A DNA stretch of 11,886 bases from Actinomycetota bacterium. GTDB lineage: Bacteria > Actinomycetota > Actinomycetes > Nanopelagicales > Nanopelagicaceae. Below are positions 1 to 6,369 of the stretch, piece after piece. Position 1 is the first letter of the stretch. The number at the start of each line of letters is the position of its first letter. The notes beneath the pieces were generated by a model, which searched no databases, was not told the DNA's origin, and saw only the letters and a list, made by a program, of their open reading frames with translations. The DNA is taken from NCBI GenBank assembly GCA_009697555.1, contig WLQV01000012.1, positions 1-11,886 of the forward strand, read 5' to 3'. A program made the position numbers and the translations under genes.

Positions 1-536
1 GCATCTACATGCTTCAAAGTAAGGCCAATATCATCAAGGCCCTCGATTAAACGCCAGCGGGTGTAATCATCAATCGCAAAGCTCAGAGTGGTTGATCCGT
101 AACGTACTTGGCGATTCTCAAGATCAACTGTGATCTGCGTTGTTGCATCTGCTTCGATGGCAGCCCAGATCGCTTCAATTTCGCTCTCGGTCAAAATAAC
201 GGTGAGCAAACCAGCCTTCATGGAATTGCCACGGAAGATATCTGCAAAGCGGCTTGAGAGAACTGCTTTGAAACCATAATTTTGCAGCGCCCAGACTGCA
301 TGTTCGCGCGAAGAGCCAGTTCCAAAATCTGCACCGGCTACCAAAATCGTTCCTGCCTTGTACTCAGCCTTATTAAGAACAAACTCTGGATCATTGCGCC
401 AAGCTGAGAAGAGGCCATCTTCAAAGCCGCTCCGTGTTACTCGCTTGAGGTAAACGGCAGGAATGATCTGATCGGTATCAACATTGCTACGGCGAAGTGG
501 AACGCCAGTTCCAGTGTGTGTAGTGAATTTATCCAT
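1..536 (-). CDS. leuD: 3-isopropylmalate dehydratase small subunit, C-terminus cut by window edge
   Basis: LeuD is the swivel-domain subunit of isopropylmalate isomerase. With LeuC it converts 2-isopropylmalate to 3-isopropylmalate in cytoplasmic leucine synthesis. The visible 178 residues begin [18 protein letters not shown] and carry the family signatures [14 protein letters not shown] (about 19-32) and [13 protein letters not shown] (72-84), the substrate-phosphate/carboxylate loop. The family is usually near 195-200 residues, so roughly 20 C-terminal residues lie left of base 1. The ATG at 534-536 is chosen because a strong GGAGG stands six bases upstream and the N-terminus matches the family. 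It follows leuC after a 10-base gap, so the two are surely co-transcribed. No damage is seen in the visible part. Confidence 0.96.
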   Translation of the reverse strand, partial: MDKFTTHTGTGVPLRRSNVDTDQIIPAVYLKRVTRSGFEDGLFSAWRNDPEFVLNKAEYKAGTILVAGADFGTGSSREHAVWALQNYGFKAVLSSRFADIFRGNSMKAGLLTVILTESEIEAIWAAIEADATTQITVDLENRQVRYGSTTLSFAIDDYTRWRLIEGLDDIGLTLKHVD

Positions 537-542
537 TCTGCG

Positions 543-547
543 CCTCC
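543..547 (-). promoter_or_regulatory. Shine-Dalgarno site of leuD
   Basis: The minus strand reads GGAGG here, six bases before the leuD ATG, and its first base is the last base of the leuC stop codon. This fixes the leuD start and suggests translational coupling of the two subunits. Confidence 0.75.
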
Positions 548-1938
548 TACAAATCTGCCGGGGATGAGAGTGTGCCGCGCAACGCTGTTGCAGCCGCTAC
601 AAGTGGACTTACTAAGTGAGTGCGACCGCCCTTGCCTTGGCGACCTTCAAAGTTGCGATTGCTCGTTGATGCCGAACGCTCACCGGGTGCGAGTTGATCA
701 GGGTTCATGCCAAGGCACATGGAGCAACCTGCATTGCGCCACTCTGCACCTGCGGCAAGAAAAATCTTATCGAGGCCCTCTGCTTCGGCTTGCAAGCGAA
801 CGCGAGCAGAACCAGGAACTACCAACATGCGCAGTGATGGTGAAATCTTCTTGCCATTCACAACGGAGGCGGCGGCGCGTAAATCTTCAATGCGGCCATT
901 GGTGCAAGAGCCAAGGAAAACAGTGTCAATCTTGATCGCTTTGAGTGGTGTACCAGCTGTTAAATCCATGTAGGTCAGTGCGCGCTCTGCTGCATTGCGC
1001 TCTGCGGGATCGCTAATTTCTGCGGGATTAGGAACATTTGCTGAAAGTGGCAGGCCCTGTCCTGGGTTAGTTCCCCAGGTAACAAATGGCGCGAGTTCAT
1101 CTGCATTGAGATTCACTTCCACATCAAATTTTGCATCGCTATCGGTATGCAGGCTCTTCCAATAAGCAAGGGCAGCATCCCAATCCTTTGGTGCATGTGG
1201 CTTGCCCTTGATGTATTCAAAGGTCGTCTCATCTGGTGCAATCACACCAGCGCGAGCGCCAGCTTCAATCGACATGTTGCAGATTGTCATACGAGATTCC
1301 ATGGAGAGGGCACGAATTGCACTTCCACGATATTCGATGACATAACCTTGTCCGCCACCGGTGCCGATTTTGGCAATGATCGCGAGAATAATATCTTTAC
1401 TGCTGACACCTGGTTTTAATGTGCCCTCCACATTGATCGCCATAGTTTTAGGGCGAGCAAGTGGCAGTGTCTGAGTCGCTAAGACATGTTCTACTTCGCT
1501 GGTTCCGATTCCAAATGCGAGCGCACCAAATGCACCATGTGTTGATGTATGTGAGTCGCCGCAGACAATTGTCATGCCTGGTTGAGTGAGGCCAAGCTGT
1601 GGGCCAACTACGTGCACGATCCCCTGCTCCACGTCACCGAGTGAGTGAAGGCGAATTCCAAATTCTTTACAGTTATTGCGTAGCGTTTCAATTTGTAGCC
1701 GCGATACTGGATCGACAATTGGCTTATCAATATCAATGGTCGGCGTATTGTGATCTTCAGTTGCAATAGTTAAATCGGCGCGACGTACTTTGCGGCCAGC
1801 AAGGCGTAGGCCATCAAATGCTTGTGGGCTAGTTACTTCATGAATCAGATGGAGATCGATAAAGATGACATCTGGTTCACCATCTGCACTGCGCACGATG
1901 TGTTCGTGCCAGATCTTCTCTGCCAGAGTTTTTCCCAT
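547..1938 (-). CDS. leuC: 3-isopropylmalate dehydratase large subunit
   Basis: LeuC is the aconitase-family catalytic subunit that carries the [4Fe-4S] cluster and pairs with LeuD in leucine biosynthesis. The 463-residue product is normal in length. The three cluster ligands are visible: Cys345 in [10 protein letters not shown], then Cys405 and Cys408 in [12 protein letters not shown]. Other family blocks are EDHNTPT (61-67), [21 protein letters not shown] (from about 125) and [10 protein letters not shown] (426-435). The ATG at 1936-1938 has GGAG eight bases upstream and gives the usual [11 protein letters not shown]-terminus. It is the first gene of leuCD and diverges from the IclR regulator at 1989, which by analogy with other actinobacteria probably controls it. 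Confidence 0.98.
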   Translation of the reverse strand: MGKTLAEKIWHEHIVRSADGEPDVIFIDLHLIHEVTSPQAFDGLRLAGRKVRRADLTIATEDHNTPTIDIDKPIVDPVSRLQIETLRNNCKEFGIRLHSLGDVEQGIVHVVGPQLGLTQPGMTIVCGDSHTSTHGAFGALAFGIGTSEVEHVLATQTLPLARPKTMAINVEGTLKPGVSSKDIILAIIAKIGTGGGQGYVIEYRGSAIRALSMESRMTICNMSIEAGARAGVIAPDETTFEYIKGKPHAPKDWDAALAYWKSLHTDSDAKFDVEVNLNADELAPFVTWGTNPGQGLPLSANVPNPAEISDPAERNAAERALTYMDLTAGTPLKAIKIDTVFLGSCTNGRIEDLRAAASVVNGKKISPSLRMLVVPGSARVRLQAEAEGLDKIFLAAGAEWRNAGCSMCLGMNPDQLAPGERSASTSNRNFEGRQGKGGRTHLVSPLVAAATALRGTLSSPADL

Positions 1939-1946
1939 AAGAGCCG

Positions 1947-1950
1947 CTCC
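1947..1950 (-). promoter_or_regulatory. Shine-Dalgarno site of leuC
   Basis: The minus strand reads GGAG, eight bases before the leuC ATG. It is the only purine-rich site near the start and supports the chosen start codon. Confidence 0.55.
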
Positions 1951-1952
1951 AT

Positions 1953-1982
1953 TTGCAATCTCAATTAGTGAGATGTTATTAT
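1953..1982 (+). promoter_or_regulatory. Predicted promoter of the IclR-family regulator (leaderless)
   Basis: A -10 hexamer TATTAT lies at 1977-1982, preceded by an extended -10 TG at 1974-1975. An 18-base spacer separates it from a -35-like TTGCAA at 1953-1958 (four of six matches to TTGACA). Six bases after the -10 comes the GTG at 1989, so transcription would start on the start codon itself. No Shine-Dalgarno sequence stands before that GTG, which fits a leaderless mRNA, common in actinobacteria. Inferred from spacing and motif match only. Confidence 0.5.
1958..1974. promoter_or_regulatory. Candidate operator: inverted repeat in the leuC/regulator control region
   Basis: ATCTCA (1958-1963) and TGAGAT (1969-1974) form a perfect six-base inverted repeat around five bases, ATTAG. 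It fills most of the spacer of the predicted plus-strand promoter and spans the expected start site of leuC on the other strand. IclR-family proteins bind short palindromes in such divergent regions, so a protein bound here could repress both the regulator and leuCD. Identity of the binding protein is inferred from position. Confidence 0.45.
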
Positions 1983-1983
1983 C
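1978..1983 (-). promoter_or_regulatory. Candidate -10 element for leuCD
   Basis: On the minus strand these bases read GATAAT, five of six matches to TATAAT. A start about seven bases on would give a leader near 33 bases that contains the leuC GGAG. The matching -35 region is poor, so this is weak evidence and may imply an activator. The hexamer uses almost the same base pairs as the -10 of the divergent regulator. Confidence 0.3.
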
Positions 1984-1988
1984 GTATC

Positions 1989-2708
1989 GTGGACAAGAAA
2001 AAGAATAGCGGAGTTGGCGTATTAGATAAAGGCGCAGCGATACTTACTGCGTTAGAGAGCGGCCCGCACTCACTTGCTGAGTTGGTTACGGCCACCAAGA
2101 TCGCCCGCCCTACCGCGCACCGCCTTGCCGTTGCCCTCGAATTCCACCGCTTAGTTGCCCGTGATCTGAGTGGTCGCTTTGTTTTAGGACCTCGCGCTGG
2201 CGAACTCTCCACTGCAGCCGGTGAAGATCAATTACTTGCCGCAGCAAATCCAGCGCTGGCGCTACTTCGCGATGCAACAAGTGAGAGCGCTCAGCTCTAT
2301 CGCCGCCAAGGTGATTTGCGAATCTGTGTTGCCGTTGCAGAGCGCCTCTCTGGCCTGCGCGATTCAGTTCCAGTTGGCGCGGCTCTGACGATGCAGGCCG
2401 GTTCTGCCGCTCAAGTTCTCTTGGCTTGGGAAGATAGTCAGAAAATTCACCGCGGCCTTACCAACGCAAAATTTACCGCGGCCCACTTGGCGGCAGTTCG
2501 CCGGCGCGGTTGGGCACAATCCATTGGCGAGCGCGAAGTCGGAGTTGCCTCAGTATCTGCCCCGGTGCGCGGACCAAATAATAAAGTGATTGCAGCGGTA
2601 AGTATTAGTGGACCGATTGAACGCTTAGGGCGCCAACCTGGTCGAATTCATGCAGCAGCCGTTGTTGCAACAGCTGCGCGATTATCTGAGCATATCTCTC
2701 GCTCATAA
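1989..2708 (+). CDS. ndgR: IclR-family regulator next to leuCD (NdgR/LtbR type)
   Basis: This is a cytoplasmic DNA-binding regulator. NdgR in Streptomyces and LtbR in Corynebacterium are IclR-family proteins divergent from leuCD that control leucine and related amino-acid genes; position and sequence make this the likely counterpart. The 239 residues hold an N-terminal winged helix-turn-helix (about 9-65, with [20 protein letters not shown] as the recognition region) and a C-terminal IclR effector domain (about 80-235, with [20 protein letters not shown] and ASVSAPVRG). I chose GTG 1989, which gives [19 protein letters not shown] and starts exactly where the predicted transcript would. In-frame GTG 1968 and TTG 1953 would add residues that overlap the promoter and operator. 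The effector is not predictable from sequence. Confidence 0.85.
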   Translation: MDKKKNSGVGVLDKGAAILTALESGPHSLAELVTATKIARPTAHRLAVALEFHRLVARDLSGRFVLGPRAGELSTAAGEDQLLAAANPALALLRDATSESAQLYRRQGDLRICVAVAERLSGLRDSVPVGAALTMQAGSAAQVLLAWEDSQKIHRGLTNAKFTAAHLAAVRRRGWAQSIGEREVGVASVSAPVRGPNNKVIAAVSISGPIERLGRQPGRIHAAAVVATAARLSEHISRS

Positions 2709-2756
2709 TTTGCTACACATTTTCTATTCAGAGTGATTTCATACTGTATTTCTGTG
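2709..2756. other. Convergent gap between the regulator and tRNA-Glu
   Basis: Only 48 bases separate the regulator's stop from the tRNA-Glu 3' end on the opposite strand. The gap is A+T-rich and holds no GC-rich hairpin with a U-tract on either strand, so no intrinsic terminator is convincing. The left arm of an inverted repeat (2712-2719) lies here. Confidence 0.5.
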
Positions 2757-2760
2757 TAGC
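2712..2760. repeat. 8-base inverted repeat reaching into the tRNA-Glu 3' end
   Basis: GCTACACA (2712-2719) and TGTGTAGC (2753-2760) are perfect reverse complements 33 bases apart. The right arm includes the last four bases of the mature tRNA-Glu, so in the precursor the 3' trailer could pair with the acceptor 3' strand. On the regulator's mRNA the same repeat could form a 3' stem-loop. No U-tract follows either way. It may be chance. Confidence 0.35.
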
Positions 2761-2829
2761 CCCGAAGGGATTCGAACCCTCGTAGCTGGCTTGAGAAGCC
2801 AGAGTCCTAGGCCGCTAGACGACGGGGCC
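2757..2829 (-). tRNA. tRNA-Glu (CTC)
   Basis: A 73-base cloverleaf reads on the minus strand. The acceptor stem is GGCCCCG with CGGGGCT (first pair G-U), the D arm is GTCT...GGAC, and the anticodon stem is CTGGC/GCCAG around the loop TTCTCAA, giving anticodon CTC for GAG codons. The T arm is GAGGG/CCCTT around TTCGAAT. The discriminator is A and the next bases are CAC, so CCA is not encoded and must be added after transcription. It is the last gene of the minus-strand run, behind tRNA-Gln and gltX, and converges on the IclR regulator. Confidence 0.95.
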
Positions 2830-2859
2830 GCGCTATTAAATTGTTACTTCCATTGGTAG

Positions 2860-2931
2860 CTGGGGTACCTGGACTCGAACCAAGACTTACTGAACCAGAA
2901 TCAGCAGGGCTGCCAATTACCCCATACCCCA
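2860..2931 (-). tRNA. tRNA-Gln (CTG)
   Basis: A 72-base cloverleaf reads on the minus strand. The acceptor stem is TGGGGTA/TACCCCA, and its U1-A72 first pair is typical of bacterial tRNA-Gln. The D stem is GGG/CCC around TAATTGGCAG. The anticodon stem GCTGA/TCAGT encloses TTCTGGT, giving anticodon CTG for CAG codons. The T arm is CTTGG/CCAGG around TTCGAGT. The discriminator is G and CCA is not encoded. It lies 28 to 30 bases from both gltX and tRNA-Glu on the same strand, so it is probably processed from a gltX-tRNA-Gln-tRNA-Glu transcript. Confidence 0.95.
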
Positions 2932-2961
2932 ATTAAGCAAGTCCTAAGGATACCTCACGAA

Positions 2962-4419
2962 CTAGAGCGAAATCGCCGACTCAATGCGCTCAATACATAG
3001 CGTCTTGCCGAGCAATTCCATCGATTCAAATAGCGGTGGCGAGATCGTGCTACCTGTCACTGCAATTCGCACCGCACCAAATGCAATGCGTGGCTTAAGC
3101 CCCATCTCTTCAATCAGAGATTTGCGAAGTACTGCTTCGATCTCGCTGTGACTCCACTCCTGGAGCGGTGAAAGATCGGCCAAGGTGCGTTTTAGCACCT
3201 CTTTTGCCGCGCCATCATTGATCTTGGGAATTGATTCTTCTTCTACTTGGAACTTTTTTACAAAGAGGAATTTGAGCATCTGTGGAATTTCACCCAGGGT
3301 CACAATGCGCTCTTGAATTATTGGTAGCGCAGATCGCACAAGTGCAATTTCTTGATCACTGCCACTAATAACTCCGGCATTGGTCATAAAGGGAAGAGTC
3401 CATGCCAAGAATTCATCGAGGGTAAGTGCGCGAATCTTGTCACCATTAATCGCATCAAGTTTCTTCATATCAAAGCGAGCTGGTGAACTATTCACCTTTT
3501 CAATAGTAAAGAGTTCGGTGAGCTCTTTCATTGTGATGTTCTCGCGATCATCACCTGGCGCCCAACCCAGTAGCGCTAAGTAATTACAGATTGCCTCAGG
3601 TAGGTAACCTGCTTTGCGATACCAATCAATTGAAACTTCACCATTGCGCTTTGACAACTTGGTGTTGTCCTGGCCCATCACGAAGGGCAGATGAGCAAAG
3701 AGTGGGTAGTCGGCTTTGGCAAGACCCATTGCTTGATACACGCGAATCTGTCGTGGCGTTGAGGAGAGCAGATCCTCACCACGAAGAATGTGGGTCACGC
3801 CCATCATGACGTCATCTACTGCAACTGCCAAGGTATAGAGCGGTGACCCATCACCGCGCACCAAAACAAAGTCCGGTACAAATTTATGATCAAAAGTTAC
3901 ATCGCCACGAATTTCATCATGAAATGTCGTCTCGCCAGCTGGCATCCGCATTCGAACTACAGCTTCCCGCCCTTGCTCTTTGTAATCTTTAATCTCCTGC
4001 GGTGATAAATCACGGCACTTTCCATCGTAACCAGGTGCCTCATTTGCAGCGCGTTGTGCTTCACGCCGCGCTTCTAATTCATCAGGTGTGCAATAGCAAA
4101 AGTAAGCGTCGCCTTGATCAATAAATTTGCGCGCCCAATCGGCATAAATATCTAAACGCTGCGACTGTAGGTATGGACCATTGGCGCCACCTACTTCTGG
4201 ACCTTCATCCCAAGTAAGTCCTAGCCATTTCAACGTATCGATTGCAGCTGCGATGTACTCATCGGTGACGCGAGAGCGATCGGTATCTTCAATCCGGAAG
4301 AGAAAGGTTCCTCCAGTGTGGCGCGCATAAGCCCAATCAAAGAGGGCGGTACGAATATTGCCGACATGGAGATCGCCGCTGGGTGATGGTGCAAAGCGCA
4401 CCTTTACTTTCTTATCCAC
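2962..4419 (-). CDS. gltX: Glutamyl-tRNA synthetase
   Basis: This class I synthetase attaches glutamate to tRNA-Glu and, in bacteria that use the GatCAB transamidation route, also to tRNA-Gln. The 485-residue length is normal. The HIGH-type signature is PSPSGDLHVGN (11-21), followed by LFRIEDTDRSR (about 40-50), the binding block LYTLAVAVDD (about 194-203) and KLSKR (254-258). A possible zinc knuckle is Cys108, Cys110, Tyr131 and Cys135. The C-terminal part is the all-helical anticodon-binding region. GTG 4417-4419 is the start; it lies within the end of the upstream hydrolase gene (8-base overlap), so translation is likely coupled. The two tRNAs follow immediately. Specificity for one or both tRNAs cannot be read from sequence alone. 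Confidence 0.98.
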   Translation of the reverse strand: MDKKVKVRFAPSPSGDLHVGNIRTALFDWAYARHTGGTFLFRIEDTDRSRVTDEYIAAAIDTLKWLGLTWDEGPEVGGANGPYLQSQRLDIYADWARKFIDQGDAYFCYCTPDELEARREAQRAANEAPGYDGKCRDLSPQEIKDYKEQGREAVVRMRMPAGETTFHDEIRGDVTFDHKFVPDFVLVRGDGSPLYTLAVAVDDVMMGVTHILRGEDLLSSTPRQIRVYQAMGLAKADYPLFAHLPFVMGQDNTKLSKRNGEVSIDWYRKAGYLPEAICNYLALLGWAPGDDRENITMKELTELFTIEKVNSSPARFDMKKLDAINGDKIRALTLDEFLAWTLPFMTNAGVISGSDQEIALVRSALPIIQERIVTLGEIPQMLKFLFVKKFQVEEESIPKINDGAAKEVLKRTLADLSPLQEWSHSEIEAVLRKSLIEEMGLKPRIAFGAVRIAVTGSTISPPLFESMELLGKTLCIERIESAISL

Positions 4420-5200
4420 GATGGCTCAGCGTATTCGTTAATTGACCAAGACCGGCGATTGCCACAGTTATTTGCGCACCTTCTGGCATAGGCCCGATAC
4501 CTGCTGGTGTTCCAGTCAGAATTACATCGCCTGGAAGTAGCGTCATTACTTGAGTAACGAAGTTAATAATTTGTGGGATTTTAAAAATCATCTCATTCAA
4601 CGTGGCGCTCTGCTTTACCTCACCATTGAGTGTGGCCGAAATTGCTTGGTTGCCTGGCTCAAAGTCAGTATCAATCCATGGCCCAAGCGGGCAGAAAGTG
4701 TCGAAGCCCTTTGCCCGTGTCCACTGGCCATCTTTTTTCTGCAGATTTCGTGCGGTGACGTCATTGGCAAGTGTGTAACCAAAAATTACATCTTTAACGC
4801 GTTCAATTGGAACTTCTTTACATACTCGGCCTATGACAATTGCTAGCTCTGCTTCGTAATCAACCCGATCTGACATTGCTGGCCAAACAATGGTGTCATT
4901 GGGGCCAATTACCGATGTGTTGGGCTTGATAAAAATAATGGGTTCATCAGGAACTTCGCTATTCATTTCAGCGGCATGATCTGCATAATTCTTGCCGATG
5001 CAGAGGACTTTGCTCCTTGGAATTACTGGAGCAAGTAGCTTTACATCTGAAAGAGCAACAGTTGCACCAGTTTTGCTTACGCCCTGATAGATCGGATCCC
5101 CAGAGATCACTGAGATCAAATCATCTGATTCGAGTACGCCAAAGAGTGGATCTCTGCCCAGTTGCGAAGCAGGTGGTGGCGTAAATCGGACGATGCGCAT
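4412..5200 (-). CDS. Fumarylacetoacetate hydrolase family protein (FAHD1-like)
   Basis: A 262-residue soluble FAH-fold enzyme. The family includes acylpyruvases, oxaloacetate decarboxylases and aromatic-degradation hydratases or isomerases, so the substrate is open. The short N-terminal domain is followed by the FAH domain from about residue 60. Visible active-site features are the His75/Glu78 pair in NYADHAAEM (matching the catalytic His-x-x-Glu of FAHD1), metal ligands Glu116, Glu118 and Asp147, Lys164 in AKGFDTFCP, and the LTGTPAGIG loop (about 228-236). ATG 5198-5200 lies 19 bases after the upstream stop, with no clear Shine-Dalgarno. It overlaps gltX by 8 bases. The same neighbour of gltX is known in other actinobacteria, so a housekeeping metabolite-repair role is plausible but inferred. 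Confidence 0.9.
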   Translation of the reverse strand: MRIVRFTPPPASQLGRDPLFGVLESDDLISVISGDPIYQGVSKTGATVALSDVKLLAPVIPRSKVLCIGKNYADHAAEMNSEVPDEPIIFIKPNTSVIGPNDTIVWPAMSDRVDYEAELAIVIGRVCKEVPIERVKDVIFGYTLANDVTARNLQKKDGQWTRAKGFDTFCPLGPWIDTDFEPGNQAISATLNGEVKQSATLNEMIFKIPQIINFVTQVMTLLPGDVILTGTPAGIGPMPEGAQITVAIAGLGQLTNTLSHRG

Positions 5201-5219
5201 GAGCGGAAGTCTATCGTGG

Positions 5220-5537
5220 CTAAAGCGCGGTAACTTCCCCGTCTATTCCACAGAACCAGATTGCAGCGCTCGGCGCATACTCAGAAATTGCGCCAATCTC
5301 ATTGGGTTTTTCACCTGTAACAACGACCGCCTCAATGCCATCTATTTGTGATGCCATTGCAACGGTAAATACTGCATCGAGTGCCGTTAATGAAAAGTTC
5401 TTTGTTGAAACGTTAATTGCTACATAAGTACGACCGGTTGTATCACGTAACGCTGCAGCTTGAAGTGCGCCAGTGCGGGCAAGGGTTGCAGCTGCAAGGG
5501 TACGCAACTTCTCATCTTCAGAATTATTAAAGCTCAA
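5220..5537 (-). CDS. Degenerate cytidine-deaminase-like small protein
   Basis: A 105-residue protein with the outline of a cytidine deaminase: an N-terminal helix, the AAALRDTTGRTYVAINVST strand pair (about 27-45), the helix that normally holds the active site, and the EAVVVTGEKP strand. Where true deaminases have C(H)AE with the zinc ligand and catalytic Glu, this has TALDAVFTVA (about 51-60). No PCxxC motif follows; the visible Cys95 stands alone. It should therefore be catalytically dead. A similar small protein lies between the CBS gene and era in mycobacteria and streptomycetes. The start is TTG 5535-5537, backed by GGGGAG seven bases upstream, and overlaps the CBS gene by 11 bases. Function unknown. 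Confidence 0.8.
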   Translation of the reverse strand: MSFNNSEDEKLRTLAAATLARTGALQAAALRDTTGRTYVAINVSTKNFSLTALDAVFTVAMASQIDGIEAVVVTGEKPNEIGAISEYAPSAAIWFCGIDGEVTAL

Positions 5538-6369
5538 CGCTGCTCTCCCCTTCTTCTACTCGCTCAATTATGACGCTACTAATTCGACGGCGACGGCCAA
5601 TTGGTCGCTCGGCGGTAATGCGCCAACCGCGCAATGTAATCGTGCTACCGGCAATTGGAACTCGCCCCAAAGTAGCTGCCATTACTCCGCCAATCGTATC
5701 TACGCCTTCAAATTCGGCGAGATCAATCAGAACCTTTAATTCACTCGCTAAATCTTCGATGTGCAGATTTGCTTCAGCGCGGGCTTTATCTGAAGTAATC
5801 CATTCAAATTGCTCATCGCCATCATCAAATTCATCTTCAATTTCACCGACAATTTCTTCAAGAATATCTTCAATCGTTATGAGGCCGGCAGTTCCGCCAT
5901 ACTCATCGACCACGATCGCTAAGTGAATCTGATCGCGTTGCATTTCACGGAGCAGGCTGGATGCCATCTTGATTTCTGGCACAAATGTAGCATCGCGCAT
6001 ATTCTCTTCAACGCTCTCGGTCTGCTCTGCCTCATGATGATCATGTGAGCGTTTCGCCAAATCTTTCACATAGGCAATACCAACAATGTCATCGAGATCT
6101 TCGCCAACTACCGGAATTCGAGAGAAGCCCGATCGCAGCGCAAGTGAGAGACCTTGGCGCAGACTCTTATCGTGTTCAATCCAGACCATTTCAGTACGCG
6201 GCACCATTAATTCGCGCACCAAGGTATCGCCCAATTCAAAGACGGAGTGAATCATCTCGTGCTCATCAGAGGGAACAAGTCCCTCTAAGTGTGCTTGATC
6301 AACTAAATTTCGAATCTCTTCTTCTGCGCCACCCTTTTTTCGGCGCAGGAATTTACTGAGCATGCTCAT
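5527..6369 (-). CDS. CBS-pair/CorC-domain protein lacking the DUF21 membrane domain
   Basis: A 280-residue soluble protein of the CorC/HlyC-like family. It has two CBS motifs (about 52-112 and 117-175; the second ends with VVDEYGGTAGLITIEDILEE, about 153-172) and a C-terminal CorC_HlyC domain (about 188-272). The family is linked to Mg2+/Co2+ handling. Actinobacterial relatives beside ybeY are typically about 430 residues with an N-terminal DUF21/CNNM membrane domain. Here the N-terminus is only MSMLSKFLRRKKGG and ybeY abuts it, so the architecture is that of proteobacterial CorC/YbeX. I chose ATG 6367-6369 because it overlaps the ybeY stop as ATGA, typical of coupling; TTG 6381 would add four residues. 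The acidic stretch 175-187 is notable. Confidence 0.9.
   Translation of the reverse strand: MSMLSKFLRRKKGGAEEEIRNLVDQAHLEGLVPSDEHEMIHSVFELGDTLVRELMVPRTEMVWIEHDKSLRQGLSLALRSGFSRIPVVGEDLDDIVGIAYVKDLAKRSHDHHEAEQTESVEENMRDATFVPEIKMASSLLREMQRDQIHLAIVVDEYGGTAGLITIEDILEEIVGEIEDEFDDGDEQFEWITSDKARAEANLHIEDLASELKVLIDLAEFEGVDTIGGVMAATLGRVPIAGSTITLRGWRITAERPIGRRRRISSVIIERVEEGESSVEL
5545..5550 (-). promoter_or_regulatory. Shine-Dalgarno site deciding a TTG start
   Basis: The minus strand reads GGGGAG seven bases before TTG 5537, inside the end of the CBS-domain gene. It is one of the strongest ribosome binding sites in the window and is the reason for accepting the rare TTG start of the deaminase-like gene. 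Confidence 0.6.

Noticed and set aside
516..935. Plus-strand open frame of 139 codons
   Set aside because: It lies antisense to leuC and its cysteine/arginine-rich translation resembles no family; leuC on the other strand is unequivocal.
1939..1988. Leucine leader peptide or T-box upstream of leuC
   Set aside because: The leader is only about 33-50 bases, has no Leu codon run, no T-box sequence and no terminator hairpin.
2830..2859. Possible promoter or terminator between the two tRNAs
   Set aside because: A+T-rich linker of about 30 bases without recognisable -35/-10 pair or hairpin; best read as spacer of a shared precursor.
2942..2950. Short palindrome TCCTAAGGA between gltX and tRNA-Gln
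   Set aside because: Only four bases per arm with no U-tract; too short to call a terminator or operator.
4546..4557. Palindrome TTACTTGAGTAA
   Set aside because: It lies in the middle of the FAH-family coding sequence, encodes ordinary residues, and lacks the second half needed for a HspR HAIR site; treated as chance.
5570..5926. Plus-strand open frame of 118 codons, serine-rich
   Set aside because: It is a shadow of the CBS-domain gene read antisense; low-complexity translation and no ribosome binding site.
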